Source of the DNA: an uncultured Clostridia bacterium
GTDB taxonomy: Bacteria; Bacillota; Clostridia; Oscillospirales; Oscillospiraceae
Direction: 5' to 3'
Length of the DNA: 8,520 bases
NCBI GenBank assembly: GCA_947169005.1
Contig: CAMVOG010000089.1
Location: 1 to 8,520, forward strand
Shown: positions 7,701-8,520 of the stretch, piece by piece
Position numbering within the stretch: position 1 is the stretch's first letter
How the letters are laid out: every line of letters starts with the position of its first letter
Program-made: the position numbers and the translations under genes
Notes under the pieces: generated by a model
The model's database searches: none
Seen by the model: only the letters and a program-made list of their open reading frames with translations
Told to the model about the DNA's origin: nothing

Positions 7701-8520
7701 CCCGGAGAGCTGGGACACGGCCGCCGAGGGGCTGGTCTTGCCCTACGGCGGCCACGTCTCGGCCGATCTGCGCCACGCCAACGGCGAGGCCACGATCACC
7801 CTCACGGATGCGGACGCGGCGCAGGAATTCAGCGGCATCAACACGGAGCTTTCCTCCGTCACGATGACCCGCGCCTCGGCGGGCCTCATCACCCTGGACG
7901 CCACGATCATCCCCAAGCCCAACTTCGCCTCCGAGGAGGGCGTGACCATCCTCGTGCTGACCAATCAGACGGGCGATGCCCACGGCTGGGGCGGCTTCGT
8001 GGGCACGAGGACCCTTTCGGTGAACGGCCATCCCATCGACATCAACCGCTGGGAGAGCGACTACGGCAGCGGCAAGATCGGCACCGACGGCACCATCCGC
8101 CTGAATCTGACGAAGGAGCAGGTGGAGGCTTTCGGCGGCTTCCCGCTGACCCTTTCCACCATCTTTACCGAGACGAATTTTGAAAGCGTCTCCTGCTCGG
8201 CCTATCTGATCTACCGGCAGGACGGCAGCCTGCGTACCGAGCTGGTGGGGAGCTACGCCGCCCTCACCGGCGGCATCCGCCTCGAAGCGCCCGAGGCCAC
8301 GGCGGACGGGGTCTTTACCCTATGGGGCCAGGGCATGCCCTGCACGAAGAACATCCAGGGCTACGCCGCCGATATGCAGATGGACTACAACGTGACCATC
8401 CTGGCGGACGGCGTTCCCGTGGCGCAGACGAAAACGAACGGCGTAAAGGGCTACTTCAAGGCTCAGATCGTGCTGGACGCGGCCCACATGGATGAGTTGC
8501 AGGATGTGGAGATGATCTCC
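4669..8520 (+). CDS. Very large secreted protein with putative-Ig (He_PIG-like) domains and beta-rich repeats (3' end outside window)
   Basis: The frame is open for 1284 codons to the window edge, so the protein is longer still. Residues 1-28 form a Sec signal peptide: basic MKANGKR, a leucine-rich core, then an ALA cleavage site before GGS. C18 is preceded by Leu, so no lipobox. Residues 29-178 are an unrecognised beta-rich domain. Three putative-Ig modules follow at about 180-264, 279-368 and 373-461, each with the hallmark SGTPT and a preceding LS.DG.ISG or similar turn; the first and third also have ITWSL.SG.LP.GLTLS. The rest is a chain of beta-sandwich-like modules, including NLAPGTYTAELTGW (about 608-621), LLPDEYTFVLTD (about 992-1003), and an Ig-like unit from about 1204 that the window edge cuts. 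Such architecture is typical of surface adhesins or S-layer-associated proteins; no enzyme motif was recognised. Any wall anchor or SLH domains would be beyond the window. Binding target is unknown. The LuxR-type membrane regulator lies just upstream. Confidence 0.92.
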   Translation, partial: MKANGKRSLALLLALLLCLGLLPGGALAGGSEDMPLELTVFDNNRQADWGGGVADGYLELDESGTLHFDVSAGANLSGPGEIKGAWLVDAATRAERYDLLACGGENQSAVESWEDENGDTVHFLNLYITNLTITGAAVGDYRLKVTVGSETLFSEEYADEYYATDGMAHVVAFGAFSGGPRITTSYLTPATLGESYSARLEATPENGGAITWSLASGSLPDGLTLSADGLISGTPTVKDNFNFTVRATEAGGGSSEKKLWLTVTYPLPRLLNPELTKTYRLPDGAAGVPYSFQCLAEPALAGDVLQWRIEYYHDESMREKLSWLTIDEATGLLSGTPTEPGEFCLTPYVFEPGTGNGTGPNVYLTVTGEVQDPPTITTESLPAGRLNEPYSALLTATPFTAGNAITWSLVSGRLPEGLTLSSDGTISGTPTADSAGTRLTFRASETGGTWAEKTFTLVIVPSALSSTAEPTMTLSYVGELLRSEGWFTAVLHLNRVPVEGEELSGALEYTDREGAAQRKEYTLSRWMESPYASGYLPEDLAHADRFVFYLDGEEFAAAPVNADVAPTLRLRFEGETERGLHLSVYNAAGETILSQGLYGDLEPVTLKNLAPGTYTAELTGWVTNFGTLSFGSCEAALQSGRLTEAGLRVVNHESAYISPSVTINGSWCYYSCGWYADEACTQLLSTARGRAFLDDDEAWFLAEPTGSGSVEYTASTPLRVTRETAWDVAVPLNRKPMISVSVTASREKADGSGGYEDGEYFVTVARPGVNGYVDSRCDYGPAGEVFTAADVTEGTVISVTGRNAWYVSEDHATVSCTVTAADIAAGGLTKHFDIPLTEGRVYVDMTHTTPEGTGPYNGGDLRYLNVTVTKADGTELAVRRGVNVLTILEPEKLAVGETLTLYARNDLYAFGPTMDGSVCFAVEADAEGKKLARAGLELVDRRIFRLRLRRTTSGPMSLLVYRGDGSLLAKNDTLFAGSNASSTNLLQPLYGLLPDEYTFVLTDKRYLDTLAPESWDTAAEGLVLPYGGHVSADLRHANGEATITLTDADAAQEFSGINTELSSVTMTRASAGLITLDATIIPKPNFASEEGVTILVLTNQTGDAHGWGGFVGTRTLSVNGHPIDINRWESDYGSGKIGTDGTIRLNLTKEQVEAFGGFPLTLSTIFTETNFESVSCSAYLIYRQDGSLRTELVGSYAALTGGIRLEAPEATADGVFTLWGQGMPCTKNIQGYAADMQMDYNVTILADGVPVAQTKTNGVKGYFKAQIVLDAAHMDELQDVEMIS
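5296..5379 (+). repeat. Intragenic duplicated segment, copy 1
   Basis: These 84 bases, from ITWSL to SGTPTV, match 5881-5964 at 73 of 84 positions by hand alignment with no gap. They encode the core of putative-Ig domain 1. Confidence 0.8.
5881..5964 (+). repeat. Intragenic duplicated segment, copy 2
   Basis: This is the partner of 5296-5379, lying 585 bases (195 codons) downstream in the same frame. It encodes the core of putative-Ig domain 3, and 22 of 28 residues are identical. The more diverged domain 2 lies between the two copies. Confidence 0.8.

Noticed and set aside
4435..8031. Antisense open frame of 1198 codons on the minus strand
   Set aside because: It is the complement of the real secreted-protein gene. 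Its translation is low-complexity Gly/Arg/His/Ala with no domain, and it has no plausible ribosome site or context. Long antisense frames are expected in GC-rich genes with strong third-position bias.

Overview
The window reads as a GC-rich segment of a Gram-positive-type genome, most likely a high-GC gut clostridium of the Oscillospiraceae kind. This is inferred from four things: a bacterial V-type (A/V-type) ATPase operon ending in A-B-D, strong GGAGG ribosome sites, Rho-independent terminators, and a very large secreted protein with putative-Ig domains. Nothing here fixes the species. All five genes lie on the + strand.

Region 1 (1-3093) is the 3' end of a V-type ATPase operon. It holds the last ~330 residues of catalytic subunit A, then subunit B starting on a TTG that overlaps the A stop, then the central-stalk subunit D, closed by a textbook terminator at 3057-3093. 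Subunit B is broken. Beside 1201 about 53 bases appear to be missing, which removes ~18 conserved residues and shifts the frame; everything on either side still looks well conserved. This is either a recent lesion or an assembly or sequencing error. The B-D spacer (2312-2394) carries two small arrays of GAACNNN heptamers.

Region 2 (3094-4551) is a single gene for a 12-helix membrane protein fused to a C-terminal LuxR-type DNA-binding domain. It has terminators on both sides, so it is probably transcribed on its own.

Region 3 (4552-8520) has a ~117-base leader with a short AT-rich stretch and several small hairpins. It is followed by a huge ORF starting at 4669 that stays open to the window edge (1284 codons, no stop). 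The product has a signal peptide and three putative-Ig domains, followed by a long series of beta-rich modules, so it looks like a surface or secreted adhesin-like protein. The membrane-bound regulator sits directly upstream in the same orientation and could plausibly control it, but nothing in the sequence proves this.

I found no tRNA, rRNA, CRISPR array, transposase or phage gene. I see no convincing new biological system. The points most worth checking are the subunit B lesion, the heptamer arrays and the regulator/secreted-protein pair.
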